The notes under the pieces were generated by a model. It did no database searches. It worked only from the letters and a program-made list of their open reading frames with translations, and was not told the DNA's origin. The position numbers and the translations under genes were made by a program. Below, piece by piece: positions 6,830-14,002 of a stretch of 21,141 bases of DNA; within the stretch, counting starts at the first letter, position 1, and each line of letters starts with the position of its first letter. The stretch is taken from contig CAJTYI010000053.1 of NCBI GenBank assembly GCA_910584215.1, positions 1 through 21,141 on the forward strand. The letters run 5' to 3'. The DNA comes from an uncultured Roseburia sp. (GTDB taxonomy: Bacteria; Bacillota; Clostridia; Lachnospirales; Lachnospiraceae).

Positions 6830-7573
6830 CATTATAGAGGGGATGGGGCTTTGGGGATGTCAGTTTATGTTTATAAATTGATACTGAATATTTATTTGTA
6901 AAAAATTTAAGCAAAAATTTATAAGAGCTGAAAATATGAATTTTAATAAAAATATCCCAAAAGCATTTTTATCAATCTTTCCATTCTGCTATATAGAAAT
7001 TTAATAAAGAAATTCTTTTAAAAACAGGAACTAAAGAGAAATATAGAAATTCTAAAAGATATAAAAAATTACACATTAATAAATTTTTTTAAAATGTAAC
7101 TTTGCACCTTATAAAAAATAAAAATTGTTTGATTCAGAATTTTAAATTCTGTAATTTAACAAATGAATAAATATGCAATAATGCCTTGATATATTAAAAA
7201 TTACTGTTTTGCGGGAAACGACTGTCTGATTAAAATTTTTATTAATTTAACAAATGATATCTACAATGTCTCTGTCTCTTTAAATATCTGGTTACAATAT
7301 ATATTGTAAACCTGTATTAGGATCATACGGAAAGCAGATTTGGTGCTTGCCAAAAGATGCCGCTTATAGTACAATAGGCATTGGGAAAATCAAGAGAAGT
7401 ACAGTGTACCACCCGGCACTGTTGGCGCAGTACCGGGCAAGGATGGTAAAGAGGCTACCACACAATACAGACGAATCTGCGATACACACAAGATGGATTA
7501 TACCGTATTTTCTTATAAAATACAATATTTTTGTGATGGATGAACAGAGAAGTCAAAACCTTATGATATAGAA
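6830..7573. other. Very AT-rich tract and degenerate sequence
   Basis: No gene is supported. Positions about 6890-7320 are roughly four-fifths A+T, quite unlike both neighbours. The tract contains the palindromes CAGAATTTTAAATTCTG (7135-7151) and TTACAATATATATTGTAA (7292-7309), and a 15-bp direct repeat TAATTTAACAAATGA at 7152-7166 and 7243-7257. From about 7320 to 7570 the composition returns to normal. There, two overlapping frames look faintly protein-like but start without ribosome binding sites, suggesting the remnant of a decayed gene. Confidence 0.5.
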
Positions 7574-7679
7574 AGAGGTGTAGAAGTGTGGACGCATACT
7601 GCTACACCTCTCTTGATTTCCCACGAAGCGTCTGCACGGCGGAGCAATCCGCCGCCGGAGGCGCTTTCAGTGGGAAATC
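7574..7679 (+). ncRNA. Two consecutive long hairpins (structured RNA or palindromic repeat)
   Basis: Hairpin A: AGAGGTGTAG (7574-7583) pairs with CTACACCTCT (7602-7611); after one mismatch the inner AGTGTG pairs with CATACT around GACG, giving about 16 base pairs. Hairpin B: GATTTCCCAC (7615-7624) pairs with GTGGGAAATC (7670-7679). Inside it GAAGCG pairs with CGCTTTC (one bulge), and CGGCGGA pairs with TCCGCCG around a GCAA tetraloop of the GNRA type (7644-7647). Only three bases separate the two hairpins. The arrangement is typical either of a folded RNA or of a REP-like dispersed palindrome. Confidence 0.5.
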
Positions 7680-7687
7680 GAAGTCTT

Positions 7688-7732
7688 AAAAGACTGCGGT
7701 TCTTTTTGTTGTGAAAATCGCAGTCTTTTTTT
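7688..7732 (+). terminator. Intrinsic terminator closing the hairpin cluster
   Basis: AAAAGACTGCG (7688-7698) pairs with CGCAGTCTTTT (7719-7729), and the T run extends to 7732. It lies eight bases after hairpin B and would end any transcript that includes the structured cluster. A run of A on the other side makes it possibly bidirectional. Confidence 0.8.
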
Positions 7733-7855
7733 GTTCGGAAACGGCTTTTTCAATGCCCGTGCGGTGTATGGATCTGCCTGGATTTAGCCGGAATACCAAG
7801 GCTTTTGATACAACCAATTTTTTTATAAAAATTTTCTGAAAGAGAGGACGCAGTA

Positions 7856-8899
7856 ATGAATTGTAAAAAATTGATTGTGCTTGTAACAACAGCATCGCTG
7901 GCACTGTCATTTACCGGATGCAGAAGGCAGAAACCAGACATTCCAGATGCAGCAGAGGCGGCAGTTGAAGTACCGGCCGAAGAAGCAGTTGAAACACAAG
8001 AACCGCCGGGGGAGGCATCTTTAAGCGGTTCAGATCTCGAAGCATATGACAGAATTATAGAGGAACTGGATCAGTACATGGCAGACCAGGATTTTGAAAA
8101 TCTGTTTTCTGCCTATAGTGCATATAGGGAAACATGCCCTGCGCTGTCGGATAAACTGGAAGAAAAGAAAACACAGTATGCGGAAGAACTTAAAACAATA
8201 TTTGACGGATGGATTGCAGAGGCAGACGAATTAACAATAGCAGGGGATACGGTAAATGCCAAACAGAAATTTGAGGATATAGCCAGCATAAACAGCATGA
8301 AAAATCATTTTGAAGAACTTGACATTTATGACAGCATAACGAATGAAAGGCTGTCTTACTACTGGGAATATAACAAGTATACACAGCCTGCAAATCTTAT
8401 GGGTAAGCAATTTGATACGGTGGATGGATGCTACTACAGAGACAAAGACTGGGGTACAGTGAATAAATATGAGGATCGGTTCGGTCACAGTTATGATGAA
8501 TATTACGAGCTACAGGTACAGTCAACAAGGGCAGACCGCCCCAATCCATATGTGATATTTAACGCAGATAATCAATATGATATATTCCATGCTGAATTTG
8601 TATGCCATAACCGGATGAAAGAATACAATCAGTTTCATATAGAAGTTTATGGGGATGATACCCAGTTATATGTATCTGATTCGTTTACAAGCTACAATGA
8701 CCCAATGGCAGTAGACGTGGAAATCACGGGCTACAGACTGATAAAATTTATGGCAGTAAGGGAAGATTACAACACGGCCTGGGGAGAGGGGAAATTTCCG
8801 TCCGTAGGATTATACCAGGCAGACTTTTTATATTCAGAAAAACCGGAATTTGAATATTACGATCCACAAAACCAGGGACAGCCAAGCAAAGGAGAATAA
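7856..8899 (+). CDS. Lipoprotein with a C-terminal NPCBM-like domain
   Basis: A 347-residue secreted lipoprotein. A lysine-bearing signal peptide ends in the lipobox FTGC, with Cys22 as the lipidation site. An acidic Pro/Ala/Glu linker (about 25-60) follows, then a helical segment rich in Glu, Gln and Tyr (about 62-155). The C-terminal half (about 175-325) resembles the galactose-binding-like NPCBM fold, with the strand pattern IFHAEFVC, IEVYGDDTQLYVS and VDVEITGYRLIKFMAV matching the family's usual order. NPCBM domains bind glycans or lie beside glycan-active enzymes; none of the latter is present here. ATG 7856 is preceded by GAGAGGA. Four bases separate its stop from the next lipoprotein start, so the two genes form an operon. 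The domain call is by pattern only; the substrate is unknown. Confidence 0.75.
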   Translation: MNCKKLIVLVTTASLALSFTGCRRQKPDIPDAAEAAVEVPAEEAVETQEPPGEASLSGSDLEAYDRIIEELDQYMADQDFENLFSAYSAYRETCPALSDKLEEKKTQYAEELKTIFDGWIAEADELTIAGDTVNAKQKFEDIASINSMKNHFEELDIYDSITNERLSYYWEYNKYTQPANLMGKQFDTVDGCYYRDKDWGTVNKYEDRFGHSYDEYYELQVQSTRADRPNPYVIFNADNQYDIFHAEFVCHNRMKEYNQFHIEVYGDDTQLYVSDSFTSYNDPMAVDVEITGYRLIKFMAVREDYNTAWGEGKFPSVGLYQADFLYSEKPEFEYYDPQNQGQPSKGE

Positions 8900-8903
8900 C
8901 ACA

Positions 8904-9572
8904 ATGAAAAGAAAAGCAACAGCACTTATGACAGCGTTGATACTTGCGGCCGGTTTGTCCGCCTGCGGAGGAGATACACCCACAGCAGGCAACAATCCAG
9001 ATCCGGAATTAGAGCAACAGATAGAGGAATTAGAGGCAGAAAATGCAGAGTTAAAAGCGCAGTTGGATAATTCGGATTCAACAGACAGCAATCAGCAGAG
9101 TGAAGCAGATAGTTTATTACAAGCAACGATACAGTCGCCGGAGACAAGCGGTGTTTGTGGAGCAAACTTAACATGGTACTATCAAAATGGGATACTTGCA
9201 ATCACAGGCACCGGAGAAATGACAGACTATGGATGGAGTAAGAAATCTGAAACGTCCACAGATTATATACCAAATAATCCATGGTATGACTTAGGGGATA
9301 AAATAGGCTGGGTCATTATAGATGATGGAGTAACAAGCATTGGAAGCCTTGCGTTTGCTGGATGCTTAGAGATGAGTAAAGTAATAATACCAAATACAGT
9401 AGTAAATATAAAGGATGATTCATTTTGGTCTCGCAAAAATTTGGAAACAATAATATATGATAATCAATCATATACATATGAAGAGTTTGAAAGTCAACTG
9501 GAAGAGTTGGGGCTAAGGCCAGCATCAGAAGAATTGCCAGCAGTAGCTCCAGCAGTAGCACCAGCAGAATAA
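8904..9572 (+). CDS. Lipoprotein with coiled coil and BspA-type leucine-rich repeats
   Basis: A 222-residue lipoprotein starting at ATG 8904 after AAAGGAG; an upstream frame from 8850 overlaps the preceding gene and is not used. The signal peptide ends in LSAC. Residues about 34-53 form a short leucine-zipper-like coiled coil (LEQQIEELEAENAELKAQL). The middle contains the entry motif seen in many clostridial BspA-like proteins (GANLTWYYQNGILAITGTG), followed by two LRR_5-type repeats around DDGVTSIGSLAFAGC and VIIPNTVVNIKDDSF. The end is a Pro/Ala tail (AVAPAVAPAE). This is much shorter than most BspA-like proteins, which carry many repeats. A surface adhesion or partner-binding role alongside the NPCBM lipoprotein is an inference. 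Confidence 0.8.
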   Translation: MKRKATALMTALILAAGLSACGGDTPTAGNNPDPELEQQIEELEAENAELKAQLDNSDSTDSNQQSEADSLLQATIQSPETSGVCGANLTWYYQNGILAITGTGEMTDYGWSKKSETSTDYIPNNPWYDLGDKIGWVIIDDGVTSIGSLAFAGCLEMSKVIIPNTVVNIKDDSFWSRKNLETIIYDNQSYTYEEFESQLEELGLRPASEELPAVAPAVAPAE

Positions 9573-9628
9573 TGATGACCAATGTTCCATATTGGAGTGA
9601 TTACGGTGTAGAATGGATTAAGCAGTGA
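9572..9628 (+). other. 18-codon reading frame overlapping the lipoprotein stop (TAATG)
   Basis: An ATG overlaps the stop codon of the preceding gene and opens 18 codons (MMTNVPYWSDYGVEWIKQ). The composition is protein-like and the TAATG overlap is a typical coupling signal. It may be a small translated product or the severed C-terminus of the lipoprotein after a frameshift. Nothing further can be said from sequence alone. Confidence 0.2.
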
Positions 9629-9667
9629 TATTTAAGCAATCAGAATTATATATGTGTAAATCATGCG

Positions 9668-9700
9668 AAAGGCTATCTCAATATAAGGGATAGCCTTTTC
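9668..9700 (+). terminator. Terminator of the lipoprotein operon
   Basis: AAAGGCTATC (9668-9677) pairs perfectly with GATAGCCTTT (9689-9698) around an 11-base loop and ends in TTTT. It lies about 100 bases after the second lipoprotein gene. Confidence 0.85.
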
Positions 9701-9833
9701 AAGAGCAGACATTTAAAAAGTATTGTATGCATTTTAGAAAACATGATATGCGTTTATTTAAAATTTCAATTATTTTTTTAAAATATATTGTAATATTTAT
9801 AAATATGTGATAAAATAAAAATTTTATAATTAA

Positions 9834-9862
9834 TTTACAAAATGTGTTTTTTGTAGTATAAT
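9834..9862 (+). promoter_or_regulatory. Promoter of the 148-residue hypothetical gene
   Basis: TTTACA (9834-9839), 17 bases, TATAAT (9857-9862). The sequence around it is very AT-rich. It leaves an approximately 95-base leader before ATG 9965 and is the best consensus promoter in this part of the window. Confidence 0.75.
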
Positions 9863-9880
9863 AGGACAAAGGAGGAAAGT

Positions 9881-9916
9881 TTGAAACTGCAAGTTATACA
9901 AAAGAAACTTTTTTAA
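9881..9916 (+). CDS. Possible 11-codon leader peptide
   Basis: A TTG at 9881 stands five bases after a perfect AAAGGAGG (9868-9875) and opens 11 codons (MKLQVIQKKLF) ending in TAA. A strong ribosome binding site this early in the transcript, 48 bases before the real gene, suggests a translated leader that could control the downstream gene. Alternatively it is the remnant of a lost gene start. The TTG start lowers confidence. Confidence 0.3.
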   Translation: MKLQVIQKKLF

Positions 9917-9964
9917 AAGAATCAAAAGTTACAAAATAGCAAGAGTTTATTCGGAGGTAATGCT

Positions 9965-10411
9965 ATGAAAGTATATCTTTGCGTTAATCGTGGTCTTGGT
10001 CAGCAAATTTTATGCGGAAAAGTGGCTAGAGAAATATCAACGTCTCCTGAAATAGCCAAAGAATTATCGGCATATCCAGTATATACCAAAAAAAGGAAAT
10101 CGCTAAAAAAGTATCCTCAAAAAGCAAGAGGGTACATAAGAGATAAACTAAAGCAAAAAAGAGCAAAAGAACCCGTTATGCTTTTCTTGCTGGATATCCA
10201 AGATACCAATCTAATTTATACCTCTGGTGATAGATTAGATCCATATACAACAGAATACTATCCAGATAAAATGGATACAGAATTTTCATTGTCAATCAAA
10301 AAAATTAAAGTTGACAATATTCTTTCCATGGAAACTTGGGTGTATTTCTTAGATAAAAACAAAAGATTAAAATGGAAAAGAGCATCCACATTAATCCCTA
10401 TAATTTGGTAA
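9965..10411 (+). CDS. Unrecognised 148-residue protein
   Basis: Starts at ATG 9965 after CGGAGG with seven to eight bases spacing. I do not recognise the family. There is no signal peptide and no membrane segment. The central part (about 40-72) is very rich in Lys and Arg. It is followed by a hydrophobic strand (VMLFLLDIQ) and an acidic/aromatic segment with Tyr-Tyr-Pro-Asp. The second half looks like a small alpha/beta domain. It has its own promoter and two terminators, so it is a stand-alone accessory gene, of the kind often found as a toxin, anti-phage or cargo gene. A distant relation to ADP-ribosyltransferase-like folds crossed my mind, but I see no catalytic triad to support it. Confidence 0.6.
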   Translation: MKVYLCVNRGLGQQILCGKVAREISTSPEIAKELSAYPVYTKKRKSLKKYPQKARGYIRDKLKQKRAKEPVMLFLLDIQDTNLIYTSGDRLDPYTTEYYPDKMDTEFSLSIKKIKVDNILSMETWVYFLDKNKRLKWKRASTLIPIIW

Positions 10412-10435
10412 TGTGTTGTCTACGTCAAAATATAC

Positions 10436-10473
10436 GGGGCTGCCGCAATAAAGAATTAGGCGTCAGCCCCTTT
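10436..10473 (+). terminator. First terminator after the hypothetical gene
   Basis: GGGGCTG (10436-10442) pairs with CAGCCCC (10464-10470), with an inner CGC/GCG pairing, followed by TTTC. It lies 24 bases after the stop codon. Confidence 0.75.
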
Positions 10474-10483
10474 CGAGACAAGT

Positions 10484-10519
10484 ATAAAGCCTAAAAAACT
10501 GTGAGGGCTTTATTTTTTT
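10484..10519 (+). terminator. Second terminator after the hypothetical gene
   Basis: ATAAAGCC (10484-10491) pairs with GGCTTTAT (10506-10513), followed by six further T. Together with the preceding hairpin it forms a tandem terminator. Confidence 0.75.
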
Positions 10520-10533
10520 GCTTAAATTAACTG

Positions 10534-10742
10534 AGAAATAAATATCTAAATGACATTGTGCCCTCACCGGGGCGTTAAGGGAACACGAAATGCGCAAAAT
10601 TTATTTCTGTCTTTCACCGAGCGCACTGACACAAGAGATTATCCAACCTTGAAAGACGTGTATCATCACTGGATGCCCCAATGGCATGTGATCGTACCCC
10701 GGCGTTTTGGAGGTTTGGTCAAAAACGTTTCCAACCTATGAT
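10534..10742. other. Series of four hairpins without a reading frame
   Basis: Four inverted repeats follow one another. They are AGAAATAAAT/ATTTATTTCT (10534-10543 with 10599-10608), enclosing a smaller CCCT/AGGG stem; GTCTTTC/GAAAGAC (10609-10615 with 10651-10657); ATCAC plus ATGCC with GGCAT plus GTGAT (10665-10692); and GGTTTGG/CCAACC near 10713-10738. The arms of the first and second abut at 10608/10609. No protein-coding signal is credible on either strand. It could be a structured RNA or the remains of a small mobile element. Confidence 0.4.
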
Positions 10743-10757
10743 GCATCCGAGACCGTT

Positions 10758-11177
10758 TCACTTAAACTGTTTTTTTAACTTCTCATTCATCTGCACTGCC
10801 TCTTTTTCCGCTTTCTTCCAGGAAGTAGCGCTGACAATGCCAAAGATCAATGCGATAGCCAGCATCATTGCCAGTACATTCCATATACTTTTCACATCAT
10901 ACCAGTCAAACAGATAACCCGCGCCCAATACAATCACATTGATCAAAAGATAATGAATAATGGTCCGTCCCACGATTTCTGCCTTGGTCATATTCTTATC
11001 CCACGGATAAATAAACACCGTTACGCTGCAAAGAAAAGATACCAGCGGCATCTGCCACAGCACCATGGCGTCAATCGTGTCCGAACTGTTCCAGAGCGTT
11101 GCAAAAAAAGCCGTTGCCAACGCCACGCATGTCAGTATTTTAGAAAAAACGGATACTAAAAAAGCAAGCTTCTTCAT
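10758..11177 (-). CDS. DUF3021 family membrane protein
   Basis: A 139-residue inner-membrane protein with four predicted hydrophobic segments (about 5-27, 40-58, 70-90 and 98-118) and a Lys/Glu-rich cytoplasmic tail (about 119-139). Length, topology and pairing with a LytTR gene fit DUF3021. These proteins are commonly encoded next to LytTR regulators and are thought to act as their membrane-bound partner or inhibitor, as in LytTR regulatory systems of streptococci. Only three bases separate the LytTR stop from this ATG, so the two are translated together. Role by context; no enzymatic motif seen. Confidence 0.85.
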   Translation of the reverse strand: MKKLAFLVSVFSKILTCVALATAFFATLWNSSDTIDAMVLWQMPLVSFLCSVTVFIYPWDKNMTKAEIVGRTIIHYLLINVIVLGAGYLFDWYDVKSIWNVLAMMLAIALIFGIVSATSWKKAEKEAVQMNEKLKKQFK

Positions 11178-11180
11178 TAT

Positions 11181-11618
11181 CTACACCCCCAATCTTCGTT
11201 TCAAGTCGGACACATACTGTCTGGAAATCACAAGGCGTTCCCCGTTCTTCATAGCCGCCTCGAAACGTCCATGAAATCCGGGGCTTAAATATTCGACCTT
11301 TTCCAGATTGATGATCGTGGATTTTGAGGCGCGAAAAAAATCCGTATGTACATAGATTTCCTCCAACTCATACAATTTTTTCTTCACCTCGCAGACCTCT
11401 TGTTCCAAATAGGCAAATACGTGATTGTCCACCGACTCAAAATAAAAGATCTCCTGCGGCAGCACCTGAAACATTTTCTCATCTTTCCAGACGGTTATCT
11501 TTTCTCTCTTTGCCCTGAGTGCATAAATCAATTTCAAGATATCTCTGTCTACATTCTTGCAACGGAGAACCACTTCCTCTTCCTCTTCCCTTTCACATTC
11601 CTGTATGGTAATTTTCAC
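11181..11618 (-). CDS. LytTR-domain transcription regulator
   Basis: A 145-residue DNA-binding protein with a C-terminal LytTR domain (about 45-145) and no receiver domain. The domain is recognisable from EIFYFESVDNHVFAYLE, the FFRASKSTIINLEKVEYLSP segment and the final ISRQYVSDLKRRLG. The N-terminal 40 residues are short and acidic (EREEEEEVV). The start is GTG 11618 behind a purine-rich GGGGG stretch. Free-standing LytTR proteins paired with DUF3021 membrane partners generally regulate their own operon and neighbouring ABC exporter genes. Three tandem 58-bp repeats lie immediately upstream and are the likeliest operator region. Confidence 0.92.
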   Translation of the reverse strand: MKITIQECEREEEEEVVLRCKNVDRDILKLIYALRAKREKITVWKDEKMFQVLPQEIFYFESVDNHVFAYLEQEVCEVKKKLYELEEIYVHTDFFRASKSTIINLEKVEYLSPGFHGRFEAAMKNGERLVISRQYVSDLKRRLGV

Positions 11619-11639
11619 ATTTTTCCCCCATTTCTATTA

Positions 11640-11811
11640 CGGTCATTTGAACTTAGCATCTTTTGTTCTTTATCGGTCCCTCTGTTACAACTTTAAACGG
11701 TCATTTGAACTTAGCGTCTTTTGTTCTTTATTGAGCCCTCTGTTACAACTTTAAACGGTCATTTGAACTTAGCATCTTTTGTTCTTTATCGGTCCCTCTG
11801 TTACAACTTTA
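11640..11811. repeat. Three tandem 58-bp repeats before the LytTR gene
   Basis: Units at 11640-11697, 11698-11755 and 11756-11811 (the last slightly short). The first and third are identical over their shared length; the middle one differs at four positions. The array ends about 20 bases before the LytTR GTG start. On the coding (minus) strand each unit contains TTGTAACAGAGGG, and the unit junctions place TAAGTTCAA and TAAAGTTGT about 19 bases apart, loosely like the paired repeats bound by LytTR proteins. The period is not a multiple of three and no protein is encoded. Confidence 0.9.
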
Positions 11812-11938
11812 TCAAGTATTTATGCGCACTCGGCCTCTTCCTACTTAATATACGTTAGCGCTCACCTGATTTTATATTTCTAGTACTTTAAGTAGCCCTT
11901 CGGTACAGCTTTTGTCATTTCGGGCAGTCTCCCATTCC

Positions 11939-12853
11939 TTATCGGTCTCTTAACTTACGCCTTTTATTGATCACCACGGCAATTCCTGTAGCCACTATAG
12001 CATAGATCAGCAGAAAGATCACCTGTTGATTGATGTCAATCCTATTTTCCCCCAAAAACAGCGTAATCCCCATCTGCTCATTGAAAATATCGGATACCTT
12101 CGCCGGAAGCCCCTCGAAAATCTCTGCGACGGCCTGTTGCGTGCAGACCTTGCGCATCATCGCCGTCCCGTGCAGCACAGGAAGCGCCTTTAACACCGCC
12201 TGCAATTTCTCTGACAGAGCCGCCAGGGGAATATAGATGCCGCCCACAAACCCGACCAGCGTACCGACGACCGTAAGCATGCCGCTCCATCCACTCTCAC
12301 TGTGCACAAACAGGGCCAGAAGATATCCGAGTGCGGAAAACACAAACGTGTTCAACATAATCATAAGCAGCAGCTTCAGATTGACAGACACGGAGAGAAT
12401 CTCATATCCCCGTATCAAAAAATATACCTCACCGGCCCCCAGCGTCAGCAGACACATGACAGTCCCCACAATCCACGACGCCAGCACATACCCGAACACC
12501 AGTTTTATCCTTTTTACCGGAGTAACATAAAAACCCATGATACGCTTGCGTGTCTCATCCTGCACCATCGTGCCCAGAACCGTCAATGTAACGGTAACTG
12601 CATTTACCACAAGAATACCCGCCAGCGTCCACAGCCAAATCACATAAGTCGCGTTCTTTTCGTCCATCACACTGTCGCGCTCTCCGCCGTATTCCGCCAG
12701 CATACGCACCAGATCACGGCTGTTCATCGCGCCGAGAAAAATAACCATCAGCCCCAACACAATCAGCATAGACAACAGTGAAAAAAATACTGCGCTCTTA
12801 TCCCTTACATACACCAGACAATTTCGTTTTGTCAAATAAAATATTTCACTCAT
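11939..12853 (-). CDS. ABC-2 type transporter permease
   Basis: A 304-residue integral membrane subunit of an exporter. It has one N-terminal hydrophobic segment (about 25-45), a large external loop (about 46-72), and then five more segments up to about residue 296, the usual ABC-2 layout. The cytoplasmic loop with QDETRKRIMGFYVTPVKRIK is characteristic of this family. I start it at ATG 12853, five bases after GGAGG. A second ATG directly upstream is too close to the site, and the longest frame (from 12907) has no ribosome binding site. It lies 111 bases after the ATPase gene in the same direction and forms its export partner. Substrate unknown; the LytTR/DUF3021 pair downstream suggests a peptide, antibiotic or envelope-related role. 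Confidence 0.9.
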   Translation of the reverse strand: MSEIFYLTKRNCLVYVRDKSAVFFSLLSMLIVLGLMVIFLGAMNSRDLVRMLAEYGGERDSVMDEKNATYVIWLWTLAGILVVNAVTVTLTVLGTMVQDETRKRIMGFYVTPVKRIKLVFGYVLASWIVGTVMCLLTLGAGEVYFLIRGYEILSVSVNLKLLLMIMLNTFVFSALGYLLALFVHSESGWSGMLTVVGTLVGFVGGIYIPLAALSEKLQAVLKALPVLHGTAMMRKVCTQQAVAEIFEGLPAKVSDIFNEQMGITLFLGENRIDINQQVIFLLIYAIVATGIAVVINKRRKLRDR

Positions 12854-12964
12854 CATAACCTCCGTTCTACACACATATCCAGAAATAACAGTTGTGCCAT
12901 TATCCATTTACAAATCTTCACACAGAGACTCCGTTCTCTCATAAGACTTACCCAGCGGTGCAGG

Positions 12965-13915
12965 TTAAAGAGAAACTACATTCGTTTCACTCCGTTGTCC
13001 TGTGATATTTAAGAATGCATCATCCATGGTCCCCTGCACCATCTCAAATCCCGCAATCTCACACTTCACCTCATCCAAAATCGGCAGCGCACTCATACTT
13101 TCAGACATACACAAAAGAAAATGCCTCTCCTCCTGTTCACAGCTTATCTCAGGATAAGCACAGGCAATTTTTTGCAATTTCTGTTGCAGGCCACGCTCGC
13201 TTCCAGGTTTGGCGTACAGACGAAGTTTATCGTTCGTGTAACGCTCCTTGATGGCAAACGGTGTTCCAAAATCTTTTATTTTCCCTTTGTCCAATATCGC
13301 AATATGCCCGGCTGCGGCGGCCTCCTCCATGTAATGTGTCGTGAGAAATATCGTCATATGCTCCTCATTGCGCAATTTTTCAATACATTCCCACACGAGC
13401 CGGCGCGTCGCCGGGTCGAGTCCCGTCGTCGGCTCGTCTAATATCAGAATTTCGGGCGCATGAATAAGTGCAGCCGCGATTTCACAGCGGCGCTTCTGTC
13501 CGCCGGAAAGCTTTTCGTATTTCCTCCCATAAATATCCTCCAGCTCTAATTTTTCGCACACATCAGCGATACTTTTCTTTAAAGCGCCCCCTTTTTTGCC
13601 GTACATAGCGCCCCGCAAATAAAGATTTTCTTTGACACTGAGCTTTCCGTCCAGACAATTGTGCTGCCATACCACCCCAATGTGGCTGCGTATCTCTTCG
13701 TCCTGCCGGCCCATGCGGCAGCCGCAAATCTCGATTTCCCCTGCCGTGGGTGCAAACAGTGTGCACATCATGTGGATAGTCGTGGATTTTCCGGCCCCGT
13801 TGACGCCGAGAAACCCAAACAATTCTCCCTTTTCCACCTGAAAGCTGATGTCATCCACAGCCCTCACTTCCCTAAAATATTTTTTTAAACCACTGACTTT
13901 AATAACTGGCTCCAT
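12965..13915 (-). CDS. ABC transporter ATP-binding protein
   Basis: A 316-residue ATPase of the drug/peptide exporter class. Walker A is GVNGAGKST (37-45), the Q-loop Gln84, the signature LSGGQ (136-140), Walker B ILILDE (156-161) and the H-loop His194. The C-terminal extension (about 215-316) is typical of ATPases that work with ABC-2 permeases. GGGAGGAG precedes ATG 13915. It opens a minus-strand cluster with the permease; the LytTR and DUF3021 genes lie downstream and may have their own promoter. All nucleotide-binding residues are intact. Confidence 0.95.
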   Translation of the reverse strand: MEPVIKVSGLKKYFREVRAVDDISFQVEKGELFGFLGVNGAGKSTTIHMMCTLFAPTAGEIEICGCRMGRQDEEIRSHIGVVWQHNCLDGKLSVKENLYLRGAMYGKKGGALKKSIADVCEKLELEDIYGRKYEKLSGGQKRRCEIAAALIHAPEILILDEPTTGLDPATRRLVWECIEKLRNEEHMTIFLTTHYMEEAAAAGHIAILDKGKIKDFGTPFAIKERYTNDKLRLYAKPGSERGLQQKLQKIACAYPEISCEQEERHFLLCMSESMSALPILDEVKCEIAGFEMVQGTMDDAFLNITGQRSETNVVSL

Positions 13916-13973
13916 ACCGCTCCTCCCTGTTTAAACGATCCACAACAATCTAACCTGTTTGTAAGTTATATTT

Positions 13974-14002
13974 ATCCTATACAAAAAAGCAGCCCCTGGC
14001 AA
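13974..14002 (-). promoter_or_regulatory. Predicted promoter of the ABC exporter operon
   Basis: On the minus strand TTGCCA (13997-14002) is followed after exactly 17 bases by TAGGAT (13974-13979). The -35 box and spacer overlap the terminator hairpin of the upstream GrpB-type gene. Both boxes deviate from consensus, so this is a moderate prediction. Confidence 0.4.

Noticed and set aside
5200..6900. Defined ends of the IS4 element
   Set aside because: No pair of sequences flanking the transposase forms convincing terminal inverted repeats by eye; the best candidate matches weakly over about 12 bases.
7347..7571. 75-codon reading frame after the AT-rich tract
   Set aside because: It starts at TTG without a ribosome binding site, and an overlapping frame looks equally protein-like; at best the remnant of a decayed gene.
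7615..7679. tRNA gene
   Set aside because: The fold is a single long stacked hairpin, without cloverleaf arms or the conserved tRNA loop bases.
10550..10741. 63-codon plus-strand reading frame
   Set aside because: It has no ribosome binding site and lies within a series of inverted repeats; its open frame is probably chance.
11346..11754. Plus-strand Phe/Ser/Leu-rich reading frames over the LytTR gene and 58-bp repeats
   Set aside because: They are antisense to a clear LytTR gene, and the 58-bp period is not a multiple of three.
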